Assembly (NCBI RefSeq): GCF_900491745.1
Contig: NZ_UETR01000017.1
Location: 1 to 64,000 of the forward strand
Reading direction: 5' to 3'
DNA from: Amarolinea aalborgensis
Lineage (GTDB): Bacteria > Chloroflexota > Anaerolineae > SSC4 > Amarolineaceae
Length of the DNA stretch: 64,000 nucleotides
The notes beneath the pieces are model-generated. The model had not been told where the DNA came from, did not search any database, and was given only the letters and a program-made list of their open reading frames with translations. Position 1 is the first letter of the stretch. Every line of letters starts with the position of its first letter. The position numbers and the translations under genes were made by a program. Below are positions 18,516-27,356 of this stretch, piece after piece.

Positions 18516-18700
18516 GTTGAGGACAAAGTACAAAGTGCGTAGGGGCGAACGCTGAATGAGGAAAGCTAAACGCTGATATCGAACAGTGTGCAGAGTGCGT
18601 AGTCGAGTCTCGGATTAGTGAACGCTGATGGTGAAGAGCGATGGCCGGCTCGCCGTGGAAAAAGAACCGTAAAAATGCGGAGAAAGGTGAAGAACAAAAA

Positions 18701-19216
18701 ATGAAGACGCGTGTGATTCTCTTCGTAACCGTTGTGCTGGCGCTCGTGCTGGCAGGCTGCAGCCGGGGGCAAACCGAAATCAAGCCGCCGACTGTCCGCC
18801 TGGGCGAAGATAAGTGCGCTGACTGCGATATGATCATCAACGATATGCGCTTTGCCTGCGCTGCCATGCGTGAAGTGAGCGCCAATGACTATGAAAGCCT
18901 GCTCTTCGATGATATTGGCGACCTGGTGCGCTACCTGGCGAAACACAGCGATCAGAAATTCGTGGCGACTTATGTCCACGATTATGAAACGCAGGCCTGG
19001 ATCGAGGCCGACAAGGCCGCCTATGTGAGCAGCAAGGAGCTGAAGACGCCGATGGCGTCCGGCCTGCTGGCGGTCAACAGCGCGAGCGCGGCCCAGGCCC
19101 TGGCCGCCAAAATGAACGGCGCGGTCATGGATTGGGCGGCGGTCAAGGCGCAAGCAGGCGGCATGGGCATGCCCGGCGGCAAGATGCAGGGGCAAGCGAC
19201 GCCAGCCAGCCAGTAG
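18701..19216 (+). CDS. nosL: NosL copper chaperone lipoprotein
   Basis: 171 aa. Lipobox LAGC places the acylated Cys at residue 20. The metal-binding motif follows at C39-x2-C42-x-M44 with M49 nearby (KCADCDMIINDMRF), as in NosL, which delivers Cu(I) to NosZ. The start at 18701 is preceded by GAAAGGTGA; the open frame upstream carries no homology. The last ~20 residues are Gly/Met-rich (GGMGMPGGKMQGQ), possibly an extra copper-binding tail. Confidence 0.93.
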   Translation: MKTRVILFVTVVLALVLAGCSRGQTEIKPPTVRLGEDKCADCDMIINDMRFACAAMREVSANDYESLLFDDIGDLVRYLAKHSDQKFVATYVHDYETQAWIEADKAAYVSSKELKTPMASGLLAVNSASAAQALAAKMNGAVMDWAAVKAQAGGMGMPGGKMQGQATPASQ

Positions 19217-19286
19217 AAGGGCTGCTGTGGCGGCCGGAGCAGCGATTGTGCAGCCGTTGCGCAGTGCGTCACAAGCCATGCCGCGA

Positions 19287-19315
19287 TTGACGAAAAGCGC
19301 CTTTTGTAGTATGCT
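19287..19315 (+). promoter_or_regulatory. sigma70-type promoter for cytochrome c gene
   Basis: TTGACG (19287-19292) and TATGCT (19310-19315) are separated by 17 bases, with an expected transcript start near 19322 and a leader of about 80 bases. It suggests the cytochrome gene can be expressed independently of the nos operon. Confidence 0.5.
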
Positions 19316-19404
19316 TGGGTTCAGCCACGTCAGCCACAAAGCCTTCCGTACGACTGACGGGGTGGTTGATCATCACGTAAGAAAATCGGAGGAGATCAAA
19401 TCGT

Positions 19405-19821
19405 ATGCGTAAATTCTGGTTGTTTGCGGTATTAGTTGTTGTCGTCCTGGCTCTCGTCGCCTGTGGGGGCGGCGCGGCAACTCCCGCTCCGGCCAAAGCC
19501 ACCGAAGCCCCGAAGCCTGCTGATACGACGATGAAGGGCGACGCTGTCGCCGGCAAGAAACTCTATGACACGGCGTGTGTCGCGTGCCATGGTCCCGATG
19601 CCGTAGGCGTGCAGGGACTCGGCAAGTCGTGGGTCACTTCGACTTTCATCAAGTCAGAGACCGATGCCCAGATTCTGGAATTCGTCAAGAAGGGGCGTCC
19701 CGCGAGTGATCCGGCCAACACCACCGGCGTTGACATGCCTGCGAAGGGCGGCAACCCGGCGCTGACCGATCAGGACCTGACCAACATCATCGCGTACATG
19801 CGCACCGTCAACAAGCCATAA
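19405..19821 (+). CDS. membrane-anchored class I cytochrome c lipoprotein
   Basis: 138 aa. A lipobox (LVAC, Cys20) and an Ala/Pro linker precede a single haem domain with CVACH at residues 58-62 and a Met axial ligand in GVDMPAKGG. The size and fold are those of small mono-haem cytochromes c that carry electrons on the outer membrane face. Location after nosL makes it a plausible electron donor to the lipoprotein NosZ. A strong terminator follows 54 bases downstream. Confidence 0.92.
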   Translation: MRKFWLFAVLVVVVLALVACGGGAATPAPAKATEAPKPADTTMKGDAVAGKKLYDTACVACHGPDAVGVQGLGKSWVTSTFIKSETDAQILEFVKKGRPASDPANTTGVDMPAKGGNPALTDQDLTNIIAYMRTVNKP

Positions 19822-19875
19822 CGGCTCCACGTTTCAGCCAACGAAAAGCTGGCTGGAAACGGCAGATTTGAAGCA

Positions 19876-19912
19876 AAGAAGGCCGGGGGTGAAAGTCACC
19901 CCCGGCCTTCTT
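19876..19912 (+). terminator. strong intrinsic-type terminator after cytochrome c
   Basis: A perfect 17-bp stem (arms AAGAAGGCCGGGGGTGA and TCACCCCCGGCCTTCTT) with a 3-base loop. The A-rich left foot and T-rich right foot make it functional in both directions. The remaining bases up to 20169 hold no gene I can support. Confidence 0.85.
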
Positions 19913-20169
19913 GCGTCCCGGCGCCGCACGAGCAAGGATGGTTGGGCGAGCTGACCGGACGGCGCTGTCGCGTAAGCCGCTGGTCTGCCGTGGCTGGCGC
20001 GCCGGAGCATGACCGGCCGCAAACGGCGTTGTCACGCCGGAGTCGTGACCTATCACCCTGGCGAGCGGGGCAAGACCGACATGACAAAAGTCGCAGACCC
20101 CAGCGTGGCATGGCGCGATAGTTTGAGCGAGGGCCGGCCCTCATCAATCGCTAAAGGACACGATTTTCC

Positions 20170-20610
20170 ATGCCGACATTTACCCGTTGGTGCATCAAGA
20201 CCGCTTTTCTTTACTTCACTGTGGCGGTCTTGATCTTCGCCGCCCTGCTCTGGTCGCAGGTGCTCACGCTGCCGCCGTATGTGGCGGCGCTGCGCCCCGT
20301 GGCCTATCATCTGCTGATGGTGGGCTGGGCAAGCCAGTTGATCTTTGGAGTGGTCTTTTGGATGTTTCCGCGCCTCAGCAAGGAACGGCCGCGGGGCAAT
20401 GAGCGGGCCGCCTGGTACGTCTACGGGGCGCTGAATCTGGGTCTCCTGCTGCGCCTGCTGGCGGAGCCGCTGCAGACGCGCAGCCCGGCGCCGATCTGGG
20501 GTTGGCTGCTCGTCGCATCAGGCCTACTACAAGTCAGTGCAGGCTGGGTGTTCGTCTGGAACTCATGGTCACGCGTCAAGCCGCTGGGCAGCGCGGCAGG
20601 AGGTAAGTGA
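20170..20610 (+). CDS. mini haem-copper-oxidase subunit I-like membrane protein (copy 1)
   Basis: 146 aa with four transmembrane segments. The block RPVAYHLLMVGWASQLIFGVVFWMFPR resembles the second helix region of cbb3-type oxidase subunit I, with a candidate haem-ligating His, and the helix end FWMFPRLSKERPRGNE is characteristic. At one quarter to one third of a true subunit I it cannot form a full oxidase core. It is translationally coupled to a paralogue (20610-21041). Such pairs may be haem b quinol-linked electron carriers; position suggests service to the nos system. Confidence 0.7.
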   Translation: MPTFTRWCIKTAFLYFTVAVLIFAALLWSQVLTLPPYVAALRPVAYHLLMVGWASQLIFGVVFWMFPRLSKERPRGNERAAWYVYGALNLGLLLRLLAEPLQTRSPAPIWGWLLVASGLLQVSAGWVFVWNSWSRVKPLGSAAGGK

Positions 20611-21041
20611 TGCCGACCCTGTCCCGCTGGTTCGTGCGCACCTCATTCGTTTACCTGGCGGCTGGGTTCACGTTAGGCGGATTGATCTTGCTCCAGAAGG
20701 GGCTAGGCATCCTGCCCGGCGTTTGGGTCTGGCTGCCGGTGCACGTCTTCTTCGTGCTCTTCGGTTGGATCCTCCAGTTCACTCTGGGCATGGCCTACTG
20801 GATTCTGCCGCGCTGGGGCGTCATCGAGGGCCGCAACCGGGGCAATGACCGGCTGCCGCGTCTCAGTTACATTGGTTGGAACGGCGGGCTGCTGTGCCTG
20901 CTGCTGGGGCCGTGGCTGCGCGGCGCCTGGTTGTCCCAGGCTGCTGCGTGGTTCAACGGCGTTGGGGGAACACTCCTCGTTATGGCCACGGTGCTTTTCT
21001 TGGCTCACAGCTGGCCGCGAGTCAAGCCATTCTTGACGTGA
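20610..21041 (+). CDS. mini haem-copper-oxidase subunit I-like membrane protein (copy 2)
   Basis: 143 aa with four transmembrane segments and the same plan as its upstream neighbour: N-terminal SRWFVRTSFVYL, then VWLPVHVFFVLFGWILQF with a candidate haem-ligand His, and AYWILPRW. The ATG at 20610 shares a base with the upstream TGA, and AGGAGGT (20598-20604) provides the ribosome site. A GTG three bases earlier is less likely. The two proteins probably form a hetero-oligomer that binds haem in the membrane. Confidence 0.7.
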   Translation: MPTLSRWFVRTSFVYLAAGFTLGGLILLQKGLGILPGVWVWLPVHVFFVLFGWILQFTLGMAYWILPRWGVIEGRNRGNDRLPRLSYIGWNGGLLCLLLGPWLRGAWLSQAAAWFNGVGGTLLVMATVLFLAHSWPRVKPFLT

Positions 21042-21146
21042 GCAGCGCGATGCGCGGCGTAGACTTGGGTGTCCCATTCCAGACTAGACAGGCTTTCGTA
21101 GTACAATGGCGCCACGCATTCAAGCACGAATAGGTAGGAGGACAGC

Positions 21147-21512
21147 ATGGCGACTAGATCAACGGCTCATTCCATTGATGAGTACATTTCAGGATTTCCG
21201 CCCAAGACTCAGCAGGTGCTGGAGGAGCTGCGCGCGCTCATCAAGGCATCAGCACCCGCCGCGACAGAGACGATTAGCTACGCGATCCCCACGTTCGATC
21301 TGAACGGGAAACACCTGGTCCACTTCGCTGGCTATGAGCGGCACGTCGGGCTTTATCCGGCGCCAAGTGGGCTTGAGGCGTTCAAGGAAGACCTGAAGCC
21401 TTACAAGCAGGGGAAGGGTTCAGTGCAGTTTCCACTCGACCAACCATTGCCCACGGATTTGATTCGCCGGATCGTCGAATTCCGGGTCGCGCAGAACACT
21501 GGCAAGGCCTAG
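21147..21512 (+). CDS. DUF1801 / YdhG-like protein
   Basis: 121 aa. Features of the family are visible: IDEYISGFPPKTQQVLEELRALI, then ETISYAIPTFDLNGKHLVHFAGYERHVGLYP and the C-terminal IRRIVEFRV. Members (YdhG, Fra) have a frataxin-like fold and have been linked to iron handling in Bacillus; the role here is inference. AGGAGGACAGC precedes the ATG. Confidence 0.9.
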   Translation: MATRSTAHSIDEYISGFPPKTQQVLEELRALIKASAPAATETISYAIPTFDLNGKHLVHFAGYERHVGLYPAPSGLEAFKEDLKPYKQGKGSVQFPLDQPLPTDLIRRIVEFRVAQNTGKA

Positions 21513-21550
21513 ACCTAGGGCCGCGGTCAACGAATGTCTGGAGGCTCATC

Positions 21551-21703
21551 ATGAATGGCGCGGGCAGGGCTTGCGACCACAGGCTGGCCTGGTATCAATT
21601 CGTAGCCGGTGATTTGGTGGCCGTGATCGGGAATCCAAATAAACTGGCCGCCTTCGAAGCGTTGGTCGCTCCACTGGCGCCTGAATCCCTCGAGGCCGCT
21701 TAA
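21551..21703 (+). CDS. small hypothetical ORF (50 aa)
   Basis: A 50-codon frame (starting MNGAGRACDHRLAWYQF, ending PLAPESLEAA) between the DUF1801 gene and the convergent Lgt-like gene, which it overlaps by four bases at the 3' ends. It has no family I recognise and only a weak ribosome site (CTGGAGG at 21538). It may be a fragment of a longer lost gene. Confidence 0.25.
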   Translation: MNGAGRACDHRLAWYQFVAGDLVAVIGNPNKLAAFEALVAPLAPESLEAA

Positions 21704-22434
21704 GCCGCGCTGGCCTCAGCCTGCGGCGGCGCGGTCAGTACGCGCGGCAAAGCCGCCAGGGCTACGGCCAGCGCGATGAGCTGCTCGGCACGGAACCCGC
21801 CGGCCAGGAGCAAGCTGTCGCCGCGGAAGGCGTCGCACAGCAGGCGGCTGAGCGCGTAGAGGAAAAGGGCCAGCCAGGCGCGCTGGCCCGGCCAGGTCGC
21901 TGGTCGTCGCAGCACCGCCAGAAGCGCCAGCAGTCCCGCGCCCAGTTGATAAAGCTGCACGGGATGGCGCCGCGCCCCCCATAGGTCCACCGCCCACGGC
22001 AGCGTCGAAGGCGCGCCATAGGCATCGCCAGCTAAGAAATCGGCCAGGCTCAAGATCGTCAGCCCAAGCAGGATGCCTGGCGCGAGCGCATCCAGCACCG
22101 TCAACAGCGGCAGACGCAGGCGCCGGGCGTAGAGCCATCCCGCCAGCAGGCCGATGAGCAGACCGGGCGTCCAGGCCAGGGTGCCTGGACGCAGCGAGAT
22201 AATGGCGAGCGGGTCTTGCTGATAGGCCGACCAGAACTGTACGACGTAGACCAGACGGCCGCCAATCAGCGTTGCGATGGCGCTAACAAAGCCCAGGTTC
22301 CAGAGGTGATCGCCATCCAGGCCGCGAGCGCGTGCCAGGTGTGCGGCCAACCACAGCGCCGCGTACAGCGCCGCCAGCGCCAGCAGAGGCTTGACCGGCA
22401 GGCTGACGCCGGCAATCAGAATGGTTCGCAGCAC
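21700..22434 (-). CDS. prolipoprotein diacylglyceryl transferase (Lgt)-like membrane protein
   Basis: 244 aa with about seven hydrophobic spans. Lgt-family marks include IGGRLVYVVQF, the TPGLLIGLLAGW loop, and DALAPGILLGLTILSLADFLAGDAYG, ending with WGARRHPVQLYQ. Canonical Lgt has H-G-G-L and R-x-x-N-F-x-N-x-E motifs, which are altered here (PGLL and LADFLAGDAYG), so it may be a divergent paralogue rather than the housekeeping enzyme. The start is a GTG, 11 bases after the TlpA gene. Confidence 0.7.
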   Translation of the reverse strand: MLRTILIAGVSLPVKPLLALAALYAALWLAAHLARARGLDGDHLWNLGFVSAIATLIGGRLVYVVQFWSAYQQDPLAIISLRPGTLAWTPGLLIGLLAGWLYARRLRLPLLTVLDALAPGILLGLTILSLADFLAGDAYGAPSTLPWAVDLWGARRHPVQLYQLGAGLLALLAVLRRPATWPGQRAWLALFLYALSRLLCDAFRGDSLLLAGGFRAEQLIALAVALAALPRVLTAPPQAEASAA

Positions 22435-22445
22435 GGTCGTTGTCC

Positions 22446-22985
22446 CTACTTCAGCAGACTTTCCATCTTACTTGCCAGCAAGGCCTGGCTCATAGGCCCG
22501 CCGATGATGATCTCGCGGATCACGCCCTCGCGATCTATGAAGAAGGTCGTGGGCAGCGAACGTACGCGGTAGAGTTGGCTAACCGCCGCGTCGCGGTCGA
22601 GCAGCACGGGAAAATCCAGCCCGAGCGTCTGCATGAACCCGGCTACCTGGTTCGCCTCTTCAGCCTGGTTGACGCCCAGCACGCGCACGCCCTGGTCGCC
22701 ATACGCCTGCGCGGCCGCCTGCAAGGCCGGCATTTCGGCGCGACAGGGAGGACACCACGTGGCCCAGAAATTGAGCACCACAGGCTGCCCATGCCAGTCC
22801 GCCAACCGCACGCTCTGGCCGTCCAGGCGGCTGAGGCTGAAGTCCGGCGCAGGGAAGCCGACCTGCGGGCTGGGCGGACGCTGGCCCGGTGGGCCAAACA
22901 GGGTTGCATCTTGCACCCGCGTCGCATTGATCCAGACCAGACCGGCAATGAGCAGCAGCAGCCAGGTGAGCCGCGCGGCTTTCAT
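22446..22985 (-). CDS. TlpA/ResA-type membrane-anchored thiol-disulfide oxidoreductase
   Basis: 179 aa. One N-terminal transmembrane anchor (LTWLLLLIAGLVWI) is followed by a thioredoxin fold with the redox motif WATWCPPCRAEMP and the cis-Pro region SLPTTFFIDREG. Such proteins reduce disulfides in extracytoplasmic partners, for instance apocytochrome c or CuA apoproteins. The ATG at 22985 overlaps the acpS stop (ATGA); the longer frame upstream lies inside acpS. Confidence 0.93.
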   Translation of the reverse strand: MKAARLTWLLLLIAGLVWINATRVQDATLFGPPGQRPPSPQVGFPAPDFSLSRLDGQSVRLADWHGQPVVLNFWATWCPPCRAEMPALQAAAQAYGDQGVRVLGVNQAEEANQVAGFMQTLGLDFPVLLDRDAAVSQLYRVRSLPTTFFIDREGVIREIIIGGPMSQALLASKMESLLK

Positions 22986-23353
22986 GATGATCCCTGGGCG
23001 ACGACAAAGGCCACGGCGTACGCAGCGGTGTGTGACAGGCTGATCGCCCACTGCTGCAAACCCAGGCGCTCGGCCTGCGCGCGCGCGGCGCCGTGCAGGG
23101 CCACGGTGGGCTGGCCGTGCGGCGTGCGCACAATCTCGATCTCGGTCCACTGCAGACCGTCCCAGCCAGTGCCAAGCGCCTTGCTAACCGCCTCCTTGCC
23201 CGCCCAGCGCGCGGCCAGGGATGTGGCCTGACCCTGGCAGTCGGCCGCTTCCCGGGCGGTATACACCCGCGCCAGGAAGCGCGCCGCATGCCGATCAAGC
23301 ACCGCCTGTACGCGCGCAACCTCGATCAGATCAACACCAATGGCCAGGGTCAT
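22982..23353 (-). CDS. acpS: holo-[acyl-carrier-protein] synthase
   Basis: 123 aa. The AcpS signature is clear: IGVDLIEVARV with the Mg-binding Asp, then RWAGKEAVSKALG with the catalytic Glu and Lys, and ISLSHTAAYAVAFV at the end. It transfers phosphopantetheine from CoA to acyl carrier protein in fatty acid synthesis. It lies in an operon behind three M16 peptidase genes and is coupled to the TlpA gene. Confidence 0.96.
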   Translation of the reverse strand: MTLAIGVDLIEVARVQAVLDRHAARFLARVYTAREAADCQGQATSLAARWAGKEAVSKALGTGWDGLQWTEIEIVRTPHGQPTVALHGAARAQAERLGLQQWAISLSHTAAYAVAFVVAQGSS

Positions 23354-23380
23354 AGGAGTCTACGTCCTGTTCAGCCGCGA

Positions 23381-24655
23381 TCATGCGGCTGCGGGTGGGC
23401 CGGCAATGCCGAGCGCATAATTGGCCGGGTCCAGGAAACGATGCACCGCCGCCTGCAACTGCGCGGCCGTCAGCTCTTTGATGAAGGTGGGGTAGTGATC
23501 GAGGAAATCAAGCCCCAGGTTGAAGCGCTCCATGTCGGAAATGGTGTCGGCCACACCCTGGTTCGTTTCCAATCGCAGGGGCAAGATGCCGGTCATGAAG
23601 GCTTGCGAGTCGGCCAGTTCGTCTTCCGGGATCAGCTCGTCGCGCAAGCGCACGATTTCCTCCAGCACGCTGCTGATCGTGCGCTCGACGTTTGCCGGGT
23701 TGACGCCGGCCACCGCCATCCATGAGCCCGGGCCTTCACCAGACTCCACGGCGCTGTACGCGTAGTAGGCCAGGCCCTGCTTTTCGCGCACGTTCTCACC
23801 CAGACGACCCATCATGCCGAAACGCCCCAAGATGGTGTTCGCCAACGCCGCCGCGTAGTAATCGGGGTCGTTGCGTTCCGGCCCCAACCAGCCCAACACG
23901 ATGTCCGTCTGCGTCTTGCCGGCAATGGCTACCCGACGCTCAACAATGCCGTTGGGCGCCGCGACGGGCGGCAGCGCCGCGCTGACCGTCGGGCGCTCCC
24001 AATTCCCCAGCAGTTGCTCAAGCTGCGCCAGCAGGCTGTCTGTCTGCACATCTCCCACGATGACGAGGGCGCCGTCGGCCGGGCTATAGGTGCGATGGTA
24101 GAAATCGAGCATGTTCTGTCGCGTCAGGCCAAGCACGGTTTCACGTTCGCCGGATAGGCTGCGGCCGTACGGATGATCCGCGCCGTAGAGCAGTTGGCGG
24201 AAGGTGAGGGACGCCATGCTGCGCGTATCATTGTCGCGCTCCTGAAGACCCGTCAGGATCTGTCCGCGCACCTTCTCCACGTGTTCTTCAGGGAACGTGG
24301 GATGGCGGAGGATGTCGGTCATGATATCCAACAGCAAAGGCAGGTCCTCGCGCAGGCATTTGCCGTTGAAATCGGTGATGTGGCGTCCACTGCCGACGCC
24401 AAACGATGCGCCTACAGCTTCAAGCGTCTCGTTGATGTCGGCAAAGGAGCGGTTGGCCGTGCCGCGGCGCAGCATGGAGGCCGTGAAGCTGGCCAGGCCG
24501 CTCTGGGCCGGCGTTTCCAACAGAGAGCCGCCGCGCAGATAGCCGCTGACGACCACCGAAGGATTGGTATGATTTTCATGCACCAGCACGATCAGCCCAT
24601 TGCTCAAGCGCTGCCGGGTGATGGAAGTTGAATCAGGGACAGCCAGTTTGTTCAT
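23381..24655 (-). CDS. M16-family peptidase homologue lacking the zinc motif
   Basis: 424 aa, the length of a one-half M16 (insulinase/processing-peptidase) protein. It aligns in style to its two upstream neighbours, but the HxxEH zinc site is replaced by SGLASFTASMLRRG, so it should be catalytically dead. Paired M16B enzymes commonly combine one active and one inactive subunit, and this would be the inactive, substrate-shaping partner. It is third in the M16 tandem, after a 110-base gap. Confidence 0.88.
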   Translation of the reverse strand: MNKLAVPDSTSITRQRLSNGLIVLVHENHTNPSVVVSGYLRGGSLLETPAQSGLASFTASMLRRGTANRSFADINETLEAVGASFGVGSGRHITDFNGKCLREDLPLLLDIMTDILRHPTFPEEHVEKVRGQILTGLQERDNDTRSMASLTFRQLLYGADHPYGRSLSGERETVLGLTRQNMLDFYHRTYSPADGALVIVGDVQTDSLLAQLEQLLGNWERPTVSAALPPVAAPNGIVERRVAIAGKTQTDIVLGWLGPERNDPDYYAAALANTILGRFGMMGRLGENVREKQGLAYYAYSAVESGEGPGSWMAVAGVNPANVERTISSVLEEIVRLRDELIPEDELADSQAFMTGILPLRLETNQGVADTISDMERFNLGLDFLDHYPTFIKELTAAQLQAAVHRFLDPANYALGIAGPPAAA

Positions 24656-24765
24656 AAGACTCGCTCTTGGTTTCTTGTATCAGTTACTCATGCTCCGGGG
24701 GCACAACCGTGAATGATAACAGGCAATTCGTAGCGATCCGTGTTCATTCGCGGCCTGTTTGTATG

Positions 24766-26049
24766 TCAGGACAATTCCTCCGGCAAGAAGATGCCGATCG
24801 TGCGCTGATCTGCGCCCAGATAGGTCGCGGCGACGCGCTGCACGTCTGCCGGGGTGACAGCCGCCAGGCGTTCCAGGTAAGAATCGAGCCATGCCTGGGA
24901 TGCGACCACTTCGCTGAAACCGAGCCAGTAAGCCTGGTCGGTGACGCTTTCCGCGCCATAGACGAACTCGGCCTGCGTTTGCTTGATCGCTTTGGCCACT
25001 TCGGCCTCGCTTACCGGCGCATCCACCATGCGCTGCACTTCGACCAGCAACGCAGCTTCCACCGCCTCTGGTTCGGCGGGCGCTTGCACGGTGACGTTGA
25101 GCATGTACAGGAACGGCGCCACCGTCGGCGCCAACTGCGTACCCACATCGGCCGCCAGGCCCGTTTCCACCAGCGCGCGATAGAGCCGCGAGCTGCGGCT
25201 CGGTTCAGCATCGGCAAACATGCCCATCGCGCTGGCGCCGCCCAGGATGGTATCCATGACCACTAACGGGAAATGATCAGGGTGGGTGGCAGCCGGCACA
25301 TGATAGGCAGCGGCCAGGTAAACGGTGTCGCCTGGTCCGCGGCGAATCACGCGGCGCTCACCGGCCTGCGGCGGCTCCACGCTGCGCTCCGGGGGCAGCG
25401 CCGGCCCAGCCTCGATCTGGCCGAAGTACGCGGTGATTTTCTCGATGACTTCTGGCCCGTCGAACGGGCCGACCGCCACGACGATGACATTGCGCGGGGT
25501 GTAGTGCCGCCGATAGTGGTTGAAGAGGTCGTCGCGCGTCATCTGCTCCAGGTCGCACTGCCAGCCAATCGTGCCGTGATGATAACCGTGCACTTTGAAG
25601 GCCGCAGCCCTGATTTCCTCGTCGAGCAGGAACAACGGCTCATTTTCCGCGCCCTGTCGTTCGGAGATGATGACGGTGCGCTCGCTCTCAACCTCAGCCG
25701 GGTCAAAACGGCTGTTGACCAGGCGATCGGCTTCGATCTGCAAGGCCAGCTCAAAATGCTCCGCGGGCACGGTCTGGTAGTAGGTGGTAAAGTCAATCCA
25801 GGTCATGGCATTGCGCACGCCGCCGACGCGCGCCACCTGGCGATCGGCCTCGCCTGGTGGGAAGGCTTCCGTGCCCTTGAAGAGCATGTGCTCCACCCAG
25901 TGTGAGGCGCCGGTGATGCCTGGCACCTCGAGCCGGCTGCCGACGCGGTACCACAGCCAGATACTGGCGACGGGCGCGGTAAGCACGGGTTTGACCAGGA
26001 TGGTCAGTCCATTTGCCAAAGTGGTGCGTTGAAGGTTTTGTGTGAACAT
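24766..26049 (-). CDS. M16-family zinc metallopeptidase
   Basis: 427 aa. The zinc motif HxxEH is present in GASHWVEHMLFKGTEAFPPGE near residue 47-51, with the downstream Glu ligand in SERTVIISERQGAENE. Start at 26049 is chosen since its A overlaps the stop of the preceding M16 gene (TGATG); the frame extends upstream only inside that gene. It should degrade or process short peptides in the cytoplasm, most likely together with the neighbouring M16 proteins. Confidence 0.94.
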   Translation of the reverse strand: MFTQNLQRTTLANGLTILVKPVLTAPVASIWLWYRVGSRLEVPGITGASHWVEHMLFKGTEAFPPGEADRQVARVGGVRNAMTWIDFTTYYQTVPAEHFELALQIEADRLVNSRFDPAEVESERTVIISERQGAENEPLFLLDEEIRAAAFKVHGYHHGTIGWQCDLEQMTRDDLFNHYRRHYTPRNVIVVAVGPFDGPEVIEKITAYFGQIEAGPALPPERSVEPPQAGERRVIRRGPGDTVYLAAAYHVPAATHPDHFPLVVMDTILGGASAMGMFADAEPSRSSRLYRALVETGLAADVGTQLAPTVAPFLYMLNVTVQAPAEPEAVEAALLVEVQRMVDAPVSEAEVAKAIKQTQAEFVYGAESVTDQAYWLGFSEVVASQAWLDSYLERLAAVTPADVQRVAATYLGADQRTIGIFLPEELS

Positions 26050-27338
26050 CAGTGCGCCGCCTGGCGAGGCAGGTAATGCCCCACGGTGCACTGGTCGCGC
26101 CGCAGGTAATGAGCTGCCACGCGACGCACATCGTCCACGGCGACCTGGCTGACCTGATCCAGATAGCTACTGAGCCAGGCCGGCGAGGCCACAACCGCGC
26201 TGAAGCCCAGCCAGTAGGCCTGCTGCGTGATGCTCTCGCTGCCGTAGACGAACTGGGCGCGTGTCTGTTTGATCGCTTTTTCCACTTCCTGGCTTGTGAA
26301 ACGGCCGGCTGCGGCCGCGTCCACAACCTCCCACAGGGCGGCTTCCACGGCGTCAGCGGCTTGTCCGGCGCGTACGGTGGCGTAAAAGCTGAACAGGTGC
26401 GGGTCCAGGCTGGGCCGGATGTAGGAACCAGCGCTGGCCGCCAGACCGGACTCCACCAGGCGGCGATAGATGCGCGCGCTGCGCCCCATCGCCTCGCCGC
26501 CAAAAGCGCCGGGTGACTTCGCGCCGCTCAGAATGGCATCGAGCACCGTCAAGGCGAAGAAATCAGGGTGCAGCGCGGTAGGCGCACGGAAAGCCAGCTC
26601 CACATAGGCCACAGGGCTGTCCCCTTCTACCATGACGCGACGCATCCCGGTTTGCGGCGGCTCTTGAATGTCCATCACCGGCACGGGCGCGGCGGCGGGC
26701 GGCGCCGGGCTGAACAACTCGTCAATCCGCGCCAGCATCGCCTCCGTCTCCACATCGCCCACGGCGATCGCAATCGCGTTGTTGGGCGCGTAGAAGGTGC
26801 GGTAATGCTCCCACAGATCGTCGCGCGTCATGCTCGTCAGGTCCGCCCGTGAGCCGATGACGGTGTGCCCGTAGGGGTGAACCGCAAACGCGGCGGCGTT
26901 CATCGCCTCATCGAGCAGGAAGCCGGGGCTGTTTTCGCGGCCGGCCCGCTCCGAAATGATGACCGTGCGTTCGGCTTCGACATCAGCGGGCGCAAAGCGC
27001 GCGTTGATCATGCGATCCGATTCGAGCTGCAGCGCCAGGTCAATGCGGTCGGCTGGCAGGGTCTCGAAGTAGGCCGTGTAATCGAGGTAGGTGAACCCGT
27101 TGCGCGTGCCGCCTTCGCGGGCCACCAGCTTGTGTACGGCGCCGCCGGGGAAGCGTTCCGTCCCGCGGAAGAGCATATGCTCCACCCAGTGCGACGCGCC
27201 CGTGCGGCCCGCGCGTTCGTTGCGGCTGCCCACGCGATACCAAACCCAAAACGAGGCCACCGGCGCGTGGTGCATTTCTTTGATCAGCACCTGAAGGCCG
27301 TTGGCGAGTGTGTAGCTGCTAAATTGATTGGTTGCCAT
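26049..27338 (-). CDS. M16-family zinc metallopeptidase
   Basis: 429 aa, a close paralogue of the gene downstream. It has HWVEHMLFRGTERFPGG (HxxEH zinc motif) and the third-ligand region AERTVIISERAGRENS. No signal peptide is present. It lies 18 bases after the flippase-like gene, so the operon may begin at 28358. Together with the two following genes it could build a heteromeric processing peptidase. Confidence 0.94.
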   Translation of the reverse strand: MATNQFSSYTLANGLQVLIKEMHHAPVASFWVWYRVGSRNERAGRTGASHWVEHMLFRGTERFPGGAVHKLVAREGGTRNGFTYLDYTAYFETLPADRIDLALQLESDRMINARFAPADVEAERTVIISERAGRENSPGFLLDEAMNAAAFAVHPYGHTVIGSRADLTSMTRDDLWEHYRTFYAPNNAIAIAVGDVETEAMLARIDELFSPAPPAAAPVPVMDIQEPPQTGMRRVMVEGDSPVAYVELAFRAPTALHPDFFALTVLDAILSGAKSPGAFGGEAMGRSARIYRRLVESGLAASAGSYIRPSLDPHLFSFYATVRAGQAADAVEAALWEVVDAAAAGRFTSQEVEKAIKQTRAQFVYGSESITQQAYWLGFSAVVASPAWLSSYLDQVSQVAVDDVRRVAAHYLRRDQCTVGHYLPRQAAH

Positions 27339-27356
27339 GGCATGTTTCCAATTGTT

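Noticed and set aside
20009..20233. 74-codon plus-strand frame overlapping the first mini-oxidase gene
   Set aside because: Out of frame with the membrane protein, without motif, and crossing its start.
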